Source of the DNA: Psychrosphaera haliotis | GTDB lineage: Bacteria; Pseudomonadota; Gammaproteobacteria; Enterobacterales; Alteromonadaceae | DNA length: 64,000 nt | NCBI RefSeq assembly: GCF_039523615.1 | Contig: NZ_BAAAFQ010000001.1 | Span: 511,619-575,618 of the forward strand | Direction: 5' to 3' | Shown: positions 1-9,051 of the stretch, one piece after another | Numbering within the stretch: the stretch's first letter is position 1 | How the letters are laid out: every line of letters begins with the position of its first letter | Program-made: the position numbers and the translations under genes | Notes under the pieces: model-generated | Databases searched by the model: none | Seen by the model: only the letters and a program-made list of their open reading frames with translations | Told to the model about the DNA's origin: nothing

Positions 1-1
1 C

Positions 2-709
2 AACCCAATTGGTTTTGTGATTAGTAACTATGAAACCCTAACTGAATACGTTGAGGTGTTAAATCGTTTATTAGACAAGGTTCCAAAGGTTGAAAAAGAT
101 AGTAGCGTAATGAAAGAAATTACCGACATTTGGCAAGAAGAAGATGTCGACTTTATCATGTCTGATGTAAATAGTTTGTTAACCGCCTCTAAAGGAGGAT
201 TAAAGCGAGTGCAAGATATAGTGGCAGGTCTTAAGTCGTTCTCTCATAGTGATGCTTCAAGTTACACACCTATAAGCTTAAACGATTGTATAGAGGACTC
301 CATTCAATTAGTTTGGAATGAGCTAAAATACAACTGCGAGCTGGTAAAAAACTTAGCGGAAGTAAGTACTATCAAGGCAAACTTTGGTCAAATAGAACAA
401 GTTATCGTTAACATGCTTATCAATGCCAAGCACGCAATGGACGAAGGCGGAACTATTACTATTAGTACCGTTAACGCTGAAAACCAAGTTACATTAACGA
501 TTAGCGATACAGGTTCAGGTATCAGCGAAAAAAACCAAGAGAAACTTTTTACCCCATTTTTTACGACTAAACCTGTGGGGGTAGGAACTGGCCTTGGACT
601 ATCCATTTCATATGGAATACTCCAAGACCATGGCGCTGAGATATCAGTTGAAAGTCAGCTTGGTGTAGGTACAACTTTTAAGATAGTGTTCCCAGCATAT
701 TCCGAATAA
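2..709 (+). CDS. Sensor histidine kinase, C-terminal part (5' end outside window)
   Basis: The reading frame is open to the left edge and begins with N-P-I-G-F-V, the residues that normally follow the phosphoacceptor histidine in HEINNPIGFV-type kinases, so the H-box histidine lies just outside the window. The 235 visible residues hold the dimerisation helices and a complete HATPase domain: N box NMLINAKHAM, G1 DTGSGI, F box FTPFFTTKP and G2 GTGLGLSISYGIL. The enzyme should autophosphorylate and pass phosphate to a response regulator. Sensor domain and partner are not visible. A GTG at base 17 could be taken as a start, but that would cut off the catalytic histidine. Its last 32 bases overlap the end of the convergent aconitase gene. 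Confidence 0.88.
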   Translation, partial: NPIGFVISNYETLTEYVEVLNRLLDKVPKVEKDSSVMKEITDIWQEEDVDFIMSDVNSLLTASKGGLKRVQDIVAGLKSFSHSDASSYTPISLNDCIEDSIQLVWNELKYNCELVKNLAEVSTIKANFGQIEQVIVNMLINAKHAMDEGGTITISTVNAENQVTLTISDTGSGISEKNQEKLFTPFFTTKPVGVGTGLGLSISYGILQDHGAEISVESQLGVGTTFKIVFPAYSE

Positions 710-3341
710 CGTAAGATAATATGCCTCCATTAGAAAAGTAATCAAACTCATTAGCCGTATCAATTCTAATATCAAAGGTAATTTCCTTTGTTTCTTTATC
801 ACTTTTAACACGAACTACTAACTCTTTTTGAGTCGCTTCTACCGCTGGAATATCAAAACGTTCTTTACCCGTTAGACCGTGAGAGTCGGCGCTTTCGCCT
901 GGCTTAAACTGCAAAGGTAAAATACCCATGCCGATTAAGTTTGATCTATGAATTCTCTCATAGCTTTCTGCCATCACCACTTTTATACCTAAAAGAGATG
1001 GGCCTTTTGCTGCCCAATCTCGACTAGAGCCTGTACCGTATTCTTTGCCGGCAAGAACAACTGTGTCCACTTGTTCTTCCTGATAAAGCATCGCAGCGTC
1101 AAAAATAGACATTGCTTTGTTTGATGGGTAGTGAGTTGTTGCGCTCCCTGTTGTGCCTGGTGCCAATTGATTTTGTAATCGTACGTTGGCAAACGTTCCA
1201 CGCATCATAACCTCATGGTTGCCTCTACGAGAGCCATATGAGTTAAAGTCTTTATTCGTGATCCCTTGCTCTTTTAAGTATTTAGCCGCCGGGCTATCAT
1301 CAGCGATAGTACCAGCTGGGGATATATGGTCTGTAGTGATACTGTCGCCTACTTTCACCAAACATGCAGCGTCACTGATTGGTTCTACCGGTTTTGCAGA
1401 TTTAGACATGTCAGTAAAAAAAGGTGGCTGTTTTATATAGGTTGAGTCTGGCCATTGATAAATGCTTTGAGACCCACCGTCAAGCTCATTCCAACTGTCA
1501 TCACCATTAAACACATCTGAGTATTTATCGGTAAATATTGAGCGGGATATAGACTTCTCTACTACTTCTTTGATCTCTTTGTCAGTTGGCCATAAGTCTT
1601 TCAGGTAGATATCATTACCGTCAGCGTCTTTGCAAATTGCATCTTTAGTAATATCAATATTCATATTACCTGCTATTGCATAAGCAACCACCAGTGGTGG
1701 TGAGGCTAAATAATTAGCCGCTATATCGGCGTGAATTCGCCCTTCAAAATTCCGGTTACCAGATAATACTGATGTCACTGACAAGTCATTTTTACGTATG
1801 GTGTCACCAATTTCCGTTGGTAAAGGCCCAGAATTACCGATACATGTTGTACAACCATAACCCACTAAATTAAAACCTAGCGCTTCTAAGTCATCCATTA
1901 AACCAGCGTTTTCTAAATATTCAGTTACTACCTGCGAGCCAGGAGCGAGTGAGGTTTTAACCCATGGTTTAGACTTAATTCCTAACTTAGCCGCGTTTCT
2001 AGCTAATAAGCCGGCTGCAACTAATACAGAAGGGTTTGAAGTATTAGTACAGCTCGTAATGGCGGCGATAACAACAGAGCCATTTTTAAGATCGAATTCT
2101 TTACCGTCTTTAGTTACTTTGGCCTTTTTGTCGATAGAATCGGCACCGTTGAGCGTAGACCAGTCTTTATAAGCTGTGGCTGCTTCATCTAATGCAATTC
2201 TATCCTGAGGGCGTTTAGGGCCAGCAATACTCGGGACAACACTCGCTAAATCAAACTCAAGTTGCTCATGATATTCTGCTTCTGGTGTTTCATGGTCGTG
2301 CCAAATACCCAGTTGTTTAGCATATGCTTCTACTCGGTCTATATCAGCACTGTCTCTACCGGTCAGGTTTAAATAATTTAACGACTCTTTGTCTAAAGGG
2401 AATATACCGCAGGTCGCACCATATTCAGGTGCCATATTCGCAATTGTGGCTCTATCAGCCAGCGATAATTGTGATAAACCTTCACCATAAAATTCTACAA
2501 ACTTACCAACCACGCCATGGCTACGAAGCTGTTCTGTAATTGTTAACACTAAATCTGTAGCCGTTACTCCAGGATTTAGTTTACCGCTAAGTTTAAAGCC
2601 GACAACTTTTGGTATTAGCATAGTGACTGGCTGGCCAAGCATGGCTGCTTCGGCTTCAATTCCACCTACGCCCCACCCTAAAACACCTAGGCCATTAATC
2701 ATTGTGGTGTGTGAATCGGTGCCTACCAGTGTATCTGGATAAGCCCACTTTTCACCGTCAAAGTCCCCTTCAAATACACATCTTGCCAAATATTCTAAAT
2801 TCACTTGGTGAACAATACCGCGTCCTGGGGGCACTACTTTAAAGTTATCAAACGCAGACTGTCCCCACTTTAAAAACTGGTAACGCTCTTTGTTTCGTTC
2901 TACTTCAATATCAGTATTTTTTTTCAGGGCATCTTCTGTTGCAAAGTGGTCCACCATGACAGAGTGGTCGATCACAAGCTCAACAGGATTAAATGGGTTA
3001 ATTTTTTGTGCGTCGCCACCTAAAGAGGAAATAGCATCACGCATCGCCGCTAAATCTACAATCGCCGGCACACCGGTAAAGTCTTGTAAAACGACTCTAG
3101 CTGGAACAAATGATATTTCCTGATCTTGATCAGAAGAAGTATCCCATTTAGCTAAGGTAAGAATATCGTCTTCTTGCACAAAAGGTCGGTCTTCATGGCG
3201 CAGAAGGTTTTCAAGTAGAATTTTTGCGGCGTAAGGTAATCGAGATAGGTTAAATTGAGATTCGAGCTTGTCAAAGCTAATGCTGTTAAGTGTTTTATCT
3301 TTAAGTTGCAGTTTTGCAATTGACTTCCACTGTGTAGACAT
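678..3341 (-). CDS. acnA: Aconitate hydratase A
   Basis: This cytoplasmic TCA and glyoxylate cycle enzyme interconverts citrate and isocitrate. The 887 residues match the AcnA/IRP1 family (about 890) rather than AcnB. The family block TDSHTTMINGLGVLGWGVGG starts near residue 208. The three [4Fe-4S] ligands are visible as Cys431 (SCTNTSNPS) and Cys497/Cys500 (GCTTCIGNSG). The C-terminal swivel domain is complete, with GSSRDWAAKG. The ATG is preceded by AGGAG at good spacing, which fixes the start. The gene stands alone and converges on the histidine kinase with a 32-base overlap of the 3' ends. Confidence 0.97.
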   Translation of the reverse strand: MSTQWKSIAKLQLKDKTLNSISFDKLESQFNLSRLPYAAKILLENLLRHEDRPFVQEDDILTLAKWDTSSDQDQEISFVPARVVLQDFTGVPAIVDLAAMRDAISSLGGDAQKINPFNPVELVIDHSVMVDHFATEDALKKNTDIEVERNKERYQFLKWGQSAFDNFKVVPPGRGIVHQVNLEYLARCVFEGDFDGEKWAYPDTLVGTDSHTTMINGLGVLGWGVGGIEAEAAMLGQPVTMLIPKVVGFKLSGKLNPGVTATDLVLTITEQLRSHGVVGKFVEFYGEGLSQLSLADRATIANMAPEYGATCGIFPLDKESLNYLNLTGRDSADIDRVEAYAKQLGIWHDHETPEAEYHEQLEFDLASVVPSIAGPKRPQDRIALDEAATAYKDWSTLNGADSIDKKAKVTKDGKEFDLKNGSVVIAAITSCTNTSNPSVLVAAGLLARNAAKLGIKSKPWVKTSLAPGSQVVTEYLENAGLMDDLEALGFNLVGYGCTTCIGNSGPLPTEIGDTIRKNDLSVTSVLSGNRNFEGRIHADIAANYLASPPLVVAYAIAGNMNIDITKDAICKDADGNDIYLKDLWPTDKEIKEVVEKSISRSIFTDKYSDVFNGDDSWNELDGGSQSIYQWPDSTYIKQPPFFTDMSKSAKPVEPISDAACLVKVGDSITTDHISPAGTIADDSPAAKYLKEQGITNKDFNSYGSRRGNHEVMMRGTFANVRLQNQLAPGTTGSATTHYPSNKAMSIFDAAMLYQEEQVDTVVLAGKEYGTGSSRDWAAKGPSLLGIKVVMAESYERIHRSNLIGMGILPLQFKPGESADSHGLTGKERFDIPAVEATQKELVVRVKSDKETKEITFDIRIDTANEFDYFSNGGILSYVIRNMLGTLS

Positions 3342-3513
3342 AGTTGCTCCTGTTTTATAAATATATGAATTTATACAGCTTGTTTTTCTAGCTACTTATA
3401 CCTTACTAAGGGTAGAAGTGTTTCAGATCAACCACAACATGAAAATATTTTTACTTTAAATTTTTGCAAATCCCTTCTTAAACGCTCTATATGTCCTTTA
3501 AAAATGGTGGTTC

Positions 3514-3840
3514 TTACATAGTGTAAGTCGGCTCCGGTAGATTCAGCATTGTGCCTAATAGCTTTTCAATTTTTACCTGAAGTCTATTTTCTGTGTTATT
3601 TAGTAGAACGCCAACGCCCGGAGGATTCACATTTTGAGCGCCTTGCGGAGTAACCCAAATAACTTCAGATTCAAACATTTCTGGTTCTAGCGCATCAGGT
3701 AGTGTCAATGTTATCGCTACTTTGTCACCTATTTTTGCTGGCAAGTTTGTTTTAATAAAAAGCCCACCACCTTTAACAAAAGGCATATAACATCTAAACA
3801 ATTCCTTTGTATCTTCTAATTCTGAAGTAAGTCGATTCAT
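3514..3840 (-). CDS. pilZ: PilZ domain protein
   Basis: A small PilZ-fold protein of 108 residues. It has a beta-rich core (GGLFIKTNLPAKIGDKVAI, LPDALEPEMFESEVIWV, GVGVLL). The classical c-di-GMP residues RxxxR and DxSxxG are not evident, as in the type IV pilus protein PilZ, which does not bind c-di-GMP. In Pseudomonas and relatives pilZ follows holB, as here. The ATG at 3840 overlaps the holB stop by one base, which implies translational coupling; an in-frame TTG at 3852 is less likely. Twitching motility is its probable role, consistent with pilT and pilU elsewhere in this window. Confidence 0.82.
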   Translation of the reverse strand: MNRLTSELEDTKELFRCYMPFVKGGGLFIKTNLPAKIGDKVAITLTLPDALEPEMFESEVIWVTPQGAQNVNPPGVGVLLNNTENRLQVKIEKLLGTMLNLPEPTYTM

Positions 3841-4736
3841 TATTTTACCCAAGACTCCAAGTTTTGAATGAATGCCAATAAGGCAAGTTCCTTATTCTGC
3901 CCTTTTATATTTTTTTGAGCAAAATTAAATTTTGATAAAACCGACAATGCCTCTTCTGCATTGCTTAAATAATTATTTAATATCATTTGCTTACAACGAC
4001 GCTCAATTAAATAAACAAAAAATGGTGTTAATTCAGCATGTTTTTGCATGGTATTATTTAACTGATTATTACTAACTTGGTTTTTCAGCCAAGCTACAAA
4101 AAGCTCGTAAAGCGCCTTGTAATGAGCTTGGTTTGCTTCATCTTGCCAAGCTTTAATCTGTGTTTCATTGCCATTTGCATAACCAACAAGATAGTCTGGT
4201 ACGTTAGGGTACTCTTGCTTTAATTGCGCAGTTAATTTTATAGGTTGCTTTAATAATTGGCAGCGACTGCTAATTGTTGGTAAAAGCTTTTCACCGCCAT
4301 TATTAACTAAAAATAGGAAGCTATTTGATGTTGGCTCTTCTAATGTTTTTAAGAGAGCATTAGCGGCATTTTCTGTCATGTTACCAACCGCTAAAATAGA
4401 CACGACTTGATTTTTAGCTATCTGCGGTGTTTTATTTAACCAGTCACTCACGGCTCTTATGTCATCAACGCCCACAGACTGAGTGCGGCCATCTAACAAC
4501 TTAAAGTCTGGGTGAGAACCAGCTTGATATAGTAAACAGCTTTTACATTTTCCACAGGCTGTAAAGTCATCAGGCGTAGCTGTATCACATAAAAAGCTTT
4601 GATAAATTGGGGTTAATGACGCTTCAGTGGCTTCTCGATCGTTTGTTTCAATAACATAGGCATGCGCAAGTTTCAGCGATTTAGCCAATCGCTCTAATTG
4701 TTGCTGTAATGAATTAGTAACCAATGAGTCAGCCAC
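3840..4736 (-). CDS. holB: DNA polymerase III subunit delta'
   Basis: This is a clamp-loader subunit of the replicative polymerase. The 298 residues carry the zinc-module cysteines in CGKCKSCLLYQAG, the NALLKTLEEP block and the sensor region ISSRCQ. Walker A is degenerate (no GxxGxGKT), as is usual for delta', which does not hydrolyse ATP. The start codon is GTG and shares its first base with the tmk TAG stop. The next gene, pilZ, is coupled in the same way. The C-terminal third is poorly conserved but of normal length. Confidence 0.93.
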   Translation of the reverse strand: MADSLVTNSLQQQLERLAKSLKLAHAYVIETNDREATEASLTPIYQSFLCDTATPDDFTACGKCKSCLLYQAGSHPDFKLLDGRTQSVGVDDIRAVSDWLNKTPQIAKNQVVSILAVGNMTENAANALLKTLEEPTSNSFLFLVNNGGEKLLPTISSRCQLLKQPIKLTAQLKQEYPNVPDYLVGYANGNETQIKAWQDEANQAHYKALYELFVAWLKNQVSNNQLNNTMQKHAELTPFFVYLIERRCKQMILNNYLSNAEEALSVLSKFNFAQKNIKGQNKELALLAFIQNLESWVK

Positions 4737-5365
4737 TATTTGTTCTTCTCAAGCCAATTAGAAATTTTTGTGCTTAAGTCTTTTTGAACCTGCACCAACT
4801 CATTTTCTGCATTGATTGTGATCACTTTAGGGTTATTATTCGCAAGCTCCAAATAAACATTTCGAGTACGGTCAAAAAAGCCCATATCCATTCGTTCAAT
4901 TCTGTCTAGCTCGCCACGTGCAGCAGCCCTAGAAAGGCCAACCCTTGGATCGAGGTCCATTAATATTGTTAAGTCTGGTGCAAAATCTTTTAAAACCGCA
5001 TTTCTTATAGGTAACAACAAAGAATCTGGTAACTGTCTACCACCTCCTTGGTACGCTAACGAAGACATATCATGTCTATCTCCAATAACCCATTTACCTT
5101 CAGCCAACGCTGGTTTAATTACGTTATCAATCAGCTGAATACGACTTGCATACATAAGTAACAGCTCGGCTTCTGCCGTCAGATGTTCTTCGGTTTCTGC
5201 TTTTACAATCTCTCTCATTTTCTCAGCTAGCGGTGTGCCGCCGGGTTCACGAGTAGTAATAAAACTAATCCCTTGTTCAGAAAGTATTTGCTGTATTTGT
5301 GACATCGCTGTTGATTTACCTGCACCTTCGAGGCCTTCAACAACGATAAATTTACCAGTTTTCAT
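4736..5365 (-). CDS. tmk: Thymidylate kinase
   Basis: This enzyme phosphorylates dTMP to dTDP for dTTP synthesis. The 209 residues include the P-loop GLEGAGKST (residues 11-19), the DR motif in GDRHDMSSLAYQGGGRQL, and the lid region SRAAARGELDRIERM. The length is typical. The ATG follows AGGAAATAA. It lies between mltG and holB, the conserved order in gammaproteobacteria, and overlaps holB by one base. Confidence 0.97.
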   Translation of the reverse strand: MKTGKFIVVEGLEGAGKSTAMSQIQQILSEQGISFITTREPGGTPLAEKMREIVKAETEEHLTAEAELLLMYASRIQLIDNVIKPALAEGKWVIGDRHDMSSLAYQGGGRQLPDSLLLPIRNAVLKDFAPDLTILMDLDPRVGLSRAAARGELDRIERMDMGFFDRTRNVYLELANNNPKVITINAENELVQVQKDLSTKISNWLEKNK

Positions 5366-5379
5366 TTATTTCCTATGTT

Positions 5380-6447
5380 CTATCTATTTTGGCTAGCTTC
5401 ATTGGTTTCTTGCTCGGCTTTTTGTTTTGCCTTTTGTTTTGCTAAGTATGCTCGAAGCGCTTTATTGTGCTCAGCTAGTGTTTTGCTAAAAACATGACCT
5501 CCATCACCTGATGCAACAAAATAAAAGTAGTCGGTGCTCTCTGGGTGTGCCACGGCTAATAAAGATCCCAAGCTAGGGTTGGCAATGGGTGTTGGAGGCA
5601 AGCCATTTATTCTATATGTATTGTAAGGTGTTTTTTGCTTTATATGAACGCGTTTTATATCACCTTTATATTCTTTCCAGATCCCATAAATTATTGTTGG
5701 ATCCGTTTGTAACCTCATCTTTTCATCTAATCGATTAAAAAATACCGACGCAATCGTATTTCGCTCGCTTGCTAAGGCTGACTCTTTTTCCACTATTGAC
5801 GCTAATTTTAGCAATTCATAAGGCGTTTTCAGCCTAGAAGGTTGCCTTTCCGACCATACTTTTTCTAAACGTATTTTTTGTTTTTCTACCGCACGAAGAA
5901 GAACCGCTGTCGCTGACGTTTCAGCTTCAACAAAATAAGTATCCGGCGCTAAATATCCTTCTGGTGTATCAGCTCTTAAATTCAACGCCTTAGATAATTC
6001 TATAAAACTTTTGTCATTTACATCGTCTATTAAATACGGTGATTTTGAAACTTTATCCAGTACTTGATAAATATTTTCACCATCAATAATAGTGAAAGGA
6101 AACTGGTGTGTTTTTCCGCTTACAAATAGAGCAATTGCAGACTTAAGCGTTTGCTCTGGTTGAAGCTGATAGGTTCCTGATTGAATTTGACTAGAAACAG
6201 CGTTTAATTTACTGCTGACTTTTAACGTTAAACATTCGCTTAACCAATCGTTCTTCATAAATTGACGGCACACAGCGTTAACGGACGCGCCTTTTTCAAC
6301 TTTAAACAACGTAGGTTCATTAATGCGCAGTGGTGTCTCAACGCCTTGCTTTAAATAAAGTCCCCCACCAATTGCGAACAATAAAACAATAAATAGTAAT
6401 ATTGATAAGCTCTTTTTCAGCGAGAGTTGTACGATTGATTTACTCAT
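5380..6447 (-). CDS. mltG: Endolytic murein transglycosylase
   Basis: This inner-membrane enzyme (YceG family) cleaves nascent glycan strands and sets their length. An N-terminal membrane anchor spans about residues 12-31, followed by a LysM-like segment and the catalytic domain. The catalytic glutamate lies in LASIVEKESAL, followed by LQTDPTIIYG and YNTYRINGLPPTPIANP, all family signatures. A lysine- and glutamine-rich tail ends the 355-residue protein. It overlaps pabC by 8 bases. Confidence 0.95.
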   Translation of the reverse strand: MSKSIVQLSLKKSLSILLFIVLLFAIGGGLYLKQGVETPLRINEPTLFKVEKGASVNAVCRQFMKNDWLSECLTLKVSSKLNAVSSQIQSGTYQLQPEQTLKSAIALFVSGKTHQFPFTIIDGENIYQVLDKVSKSPYLIDDVNDKSFIELSKALNLRADTPEGYLAPDTYFVEAETSATAVLLRAVEKQKIRLEKVWSERQPSRLKTPYELLKLASIVEKESALASERNTIASVFFNRLDEKMRLQTDPTIIYGIWKEYKGDIKRVHIKQKTPYNTYRINGLPPTPIANPSLGSLLAVAHPESTDYFYFVASGDGGHVFSKTLAEHNKALRAYLAKQKAKQKAEQETNEASQNR

Positions 6448-7252
6448 TAAATACCTTTAGATGTAATTCCTTTACATTAGCTATGTCTAAGCTTTTACCA
6501 TTTAGTTTAGCAACTGGAATTATGCCCGTAATGGAATTGCATAGAAACATTGATTTTGCTTTTTCAGCAATTGTTTCATAATCAGTATCGCTGACTTTTA
6601 GCATTGGCAGGCTTTTTTCTATCACGCTTTTGCCAACTCCATCTATTCCGCTATGTGATAAACTTGGGCTGTTCCAATGAGTGCCATCATGCCAAAAGAC
6701 ATTTGCCTTAGAGGACTCAATTACATGACCGTTGATGTTCGTTACGAGTCCATCGTTCAACTTGCGTTCTTTAAGTTCGCACGCAATCATCGCTTGTTCT
6801 AAACGGTTACAGTGTTTAATTCCGGCTAACTGTGGATTTAGCCCTAATTGTGTTGCCAATAATTGTAATTCAATAGGTTGCTTTAAATCACGAACAGCAG
6901 GCATGTGCTGCGTCAATTCAAATATAAATACACTAGGTCGCATTTCTTCCGATATTTGATAGCCTCGGACACTCTTCCCTCTGCTTATTTGAACTTTTAT
7001 TATGCCGTCGATAATCCCTCGTGCTGTTGACTCAACAACATCAAAAAGTACGTTCCAATTTATAGGCGCAAACTTAAGCTTCTCATTGGCAAGCTTTAGC
7101 CTGTTTATGTGCTCAGGTAACCAGACCACCTTGCCCTGCTCAACCTTGGCCGTTGTAAAGTGGCCGTCACCAAATAAAAAGCTTCTTTGTTGCTGCCACT
7201 CAGCTTCAAGGTCGATAGGTAACAAGTTATTGTCGTAGCTACTAAATATCAT
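6440..7252 (-). CDS. pabC: Aminodeoxychorismate lyase
   Basis: This PLP enzyme releases p-aminobenzoate and pyruvate from 4-amino-4-deoxychorismate in folate synthesis. It has fold-type IV signatures: FLFGDGHFTTAKV near residue 26, the lysine-containing segment GIKHCNRLEQAMIA, and SSKANVFW. The length (270 residues) is normal. The start is not well marked: there is no Shine-Dalgarno sequence, and the ATG directly abuts the U-tract of an intrinsic-terminator-like hairpin (7253-7280). Translation may therefore be weak or dependent on readthrough from fabF. Confidence 0.92.
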   Translation of the reverse strand: MIFSSYDNNLLPIDLEAEWQQQRSFLFGDGHFTTAKVEQGKVVWLPEHINRLKLANEKLKFAPINWNVLFDVVESTARGIIDGIIKVQISRGKSVRGYQISEEMRPSVFIFELTQHMPAVRDLKQPIELQLLATQLGLNPQLAGIKHCNRLEQAMIACELKERKLNDGLVTNINGHVIESSKANVFWHDGTHWNSPSLSHSGIDGVGKSVIEKSLPMLKVSDTDYETIAEKAKSMFLCNSITGIIPVAKLNGKSLDIANVKELHLKVFNE

Positions 7253-7280
7253 AAAAAAAGCCCAATAGGATCATTGAGCT
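7253..7280 (-). terminator. Terminator or attenuator between fabF and pabC
   Basis: Read leftward, an 8-bp stem (AGCTCAAT/ATTGGGCT, one G-U pair) with a 6-base loop is followed by seven U residues. The U-run ends directly at the pabC ATG. It could separate the fab genes from pabC-mltG-tmk-holB-pilZ or only reduce readthrough. Confidence 0.7.
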
Positions 7281-7326
7281 TTTGTATCAAATTTTTGGTG
7301 TAAATTCACCTGCTACCAGTGCAAAT

Positions 7327-8565
7327 CTATACTTTTTTGAATATTAGCGTTCCATTTGTGCCACCAAAACCAAATGAGTTACAAAGTGCATAATCCATCT
7401 CTACGGCTCTTTCACCATCAGCAACATAATCTAAATCACAACCTTCGTCTGGGTTATCTAAATTAATGGTAGGGTGAACTTTTTGATCAATTAAACTCAT
7501 AACAGTAATAATAGACTCTACTGCGCCAGCTGCGCCTAGTAAGTGGCCTATCATAGACTTAGATGAAGAAACTAGTACAGAGTGTGCAAATTCTCCAAAA
7601 ACAGTTTTAACAGCTTGAGTTTCAGCTTTGTCACCGGCTGGAGTAGAAGTACCGTGCGCATTGATATAACCCACCTGGGCGGCTTTAATCCCTGCGTCAT
7701 CTAATGCATTTTGCATTGCGCGTGCTGCACCGTTGCCGTCTTCTGGAGGTGATGTCATATGGTAAGCATCGCCACTCATTCCAAAACCAACAAGCTCTGA
7801 ATAGATGGTTGCGCCTCGAGCTACTGCATGTTCATAGTCTTCAAGAACCATCATGCCTGCACCATCACCTAGTAAAAAGCCATCTCGCTCTTTATCCCAA
7901 GGTCTGCTTGCTTTAGTTGGGTCTTCATTTCGTGTTGATAACGCTCGTGCAGCACCAAAACCACCGATACCTAGCTCAGTGGAAGCCTTTTCAGCACCAC
8001 CGGCCACCATAACGTCAGCATCACCATACGCAATCATTCGCGCTGCGTGGCCAATATTATGCACGCCTGATGTACATGCAGTGGTAATTGAGATGTTTGG
8101 ACCTTTGAGGCCGTACATAATAGACAGTTGCCCAGCAATCATATTAATGATGGTAGAAGGTACGAAAAACGGTGATAACTTTCTTGGGCCATTGTGAACA
8201 AGTTTTGAGTGGTTTTCTTCTATAAGACCTAAGCCGCCAATACCTGAACCTATCGCAGCGCCAATACGATGAGCATTGTCGTCAGTTATTTCAATGCCAG
8301 AGTTTTTTATCGCTTGGATTGCCGCTACTATGCCGTATTGAATAAACAGGTCCATTTTTTTTGCGTCTTTGCGAGGGATATACTCTGAAAGGTCAATATC
8401 TTTGACCATCGCCGCAAACTTGGTACCAAACTGCTCAGTATCAAAATGAGTGATGAACTCCGCACCACTTTTACCTGCTAACAAATTTTTCCACGTGCTA
8501 TCAACATCATTTCCGACTGGCGATAACATTCCCATCCCTGTCACTACTACTCTGCGCTTTGTCAC
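7327..8565 (-). CDS. fabF: 3-oxoacyl-[acyl-carrier-protein] synthase II
   Basis: This condensing enzyme elongates acyl-ACP with malonyl-ACP in type II fatty acid synthesis and, in E. coli, supports temperature control of cis-vaccenate. The catalytic triad is Cys164 (TTACTSGVHN), His304 (NAHGTSTPAGD) and His341 (SKSMIGHLLGAAGA). Its 412 residues match the family length. The start codon is GTG with GGAGAG upstream. A hairpin terminator lies in the gap between acpP and fabF, so fabF may have reduced read-in or its own promoter. Confidence 0.97.
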   Translation of the reverse strand: MTKRRVVVTGMGMLSPVGNDVDSTWKNLLAGKSGAEFITHFDTEQFGTKFAAMVKDIDLSEYIPRKDAKKMDLFIQYGIVAAIQAIKNSGIEITDDNAHRIGAAIGSGIGGLGLIEENHSKLVHNGPRKLSPFFVPSTIINMIAGQLSIMYGLKGPNISITTACTSGVHNIGHAARMIAYGDADVMVAGGAEKASTELGIGGFGAARALSTRNEDPTKASRPWDKERDGFLLGDGAGMMVLEDYEHAVARGATIYSELVGFGMSGDAYHMTSPPEDGNGAARAMQNALDDAGIKAAQVGYINAHGTSTPAGDKAETQAVKTVFGEFAHSVLVSSSKSMIGHLLGAAGAVESIITVMSLIDQKVHPTINLDNPDEGCDLDYVADGERAVEMDYALCNSFGFGGTNGTLIFKKV

Positions 8566-8613
8566 TTGTACTCTCCGAAAGCTTTTATTACGGTACTAAA
8601 TTTTCATTTTTTT

Positions 8614-8641
8614 GATAAAAAAAAAGGCAGCTTAGGCTGCC
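8614..8641 (-). terminator. Intrinsic terminator after acpP
   Basis: A perfect 6-bp stem (GGCAGC, loop of four, GCTGCC; 8626-8641) is followed in the leftward direction by about ten U residues (8616-8625). It lies 20 bases beyond the acpP stop. In E. coli acpP is also transcribed at far higher levels than fabF; a partial terminator here could give the same imbalance. Confidence 0.8.
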
Positions 8642-8661
8642 CTTCTTTCTACAAACTATTC

Positions 8662-8895
8662 TTATTCAGCGTGAGCTTTGATGTAATCAATTGCTGATTG
8701 AACTGTTGTGATTTTTTCAGCTTCTTCGTCAGGAATTTCAGTATCAAATTCTTCTTCAAGTGCCATTACTAATTCAACAGTGTCAAGAGAATCTGCACCA
8801 AGATCATCTACGAAAGAAGATTCAGATTTTACTTCTTCTTCTTTAACGCCTAGTTGCTCTACTACGATCTTAGCTACGCGATCTTCTATGCTCAT
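8662..8895 (-). CDS. acpP: Acyl carrier protein
   Basis: A 77-residue acidic acyl carrier protein for fatty acid synthesis. The phosphopantetheine attachment serine is Ser36 in LGADSLDTVELVMALEEEF. The start is MSIEDRV, preceded by an AAGGAAA ribosome site. An in-frame start 19 codons upstream would add a lysine-rich extension not seen in the family and was rejected. It lies between fabG and fabF as usual, with a 156-base upstream gap that carries a likely promoter. Confidence 0.98.
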   Translation of the reverse strand: MSIEDRVAKIVVEQLGVKEEEVKSESSFVDDLGADSLDTVELVMALEEEFDTEIPDEEAEKITTVQSAIDYIKAHAE

Positions 8896-8939
8896 GTTAT
8901 TTTCCTTTTTTCTTTTTAAGTAATTTTTTAATGTGTCGT

Positions 8940-8968
8940 AGTGTAAATACACTCTTCGACGTGTTCAA
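8940..8968 (-). promoter_or_regulatory. Candidate acpP promoter
   Basis: On the minus strand TTGAAC (8968-8963) is separated by 17 bases from TACACT (8945-8940), about 45 bases before the acpP ATG. The match to sigma-70 elements is reasonable, and the 156-base fabG-acpP gap is otherwise unexplained. Confidence 0.4.
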
Positions 8969-9051
8969 GTTATTATTTAATATCTGGCGGTGGTCGAACC
9001 TCATAGAGAAATTCATGTAAGTTAACGTCAACTTGGCTACAAGATCGACGT

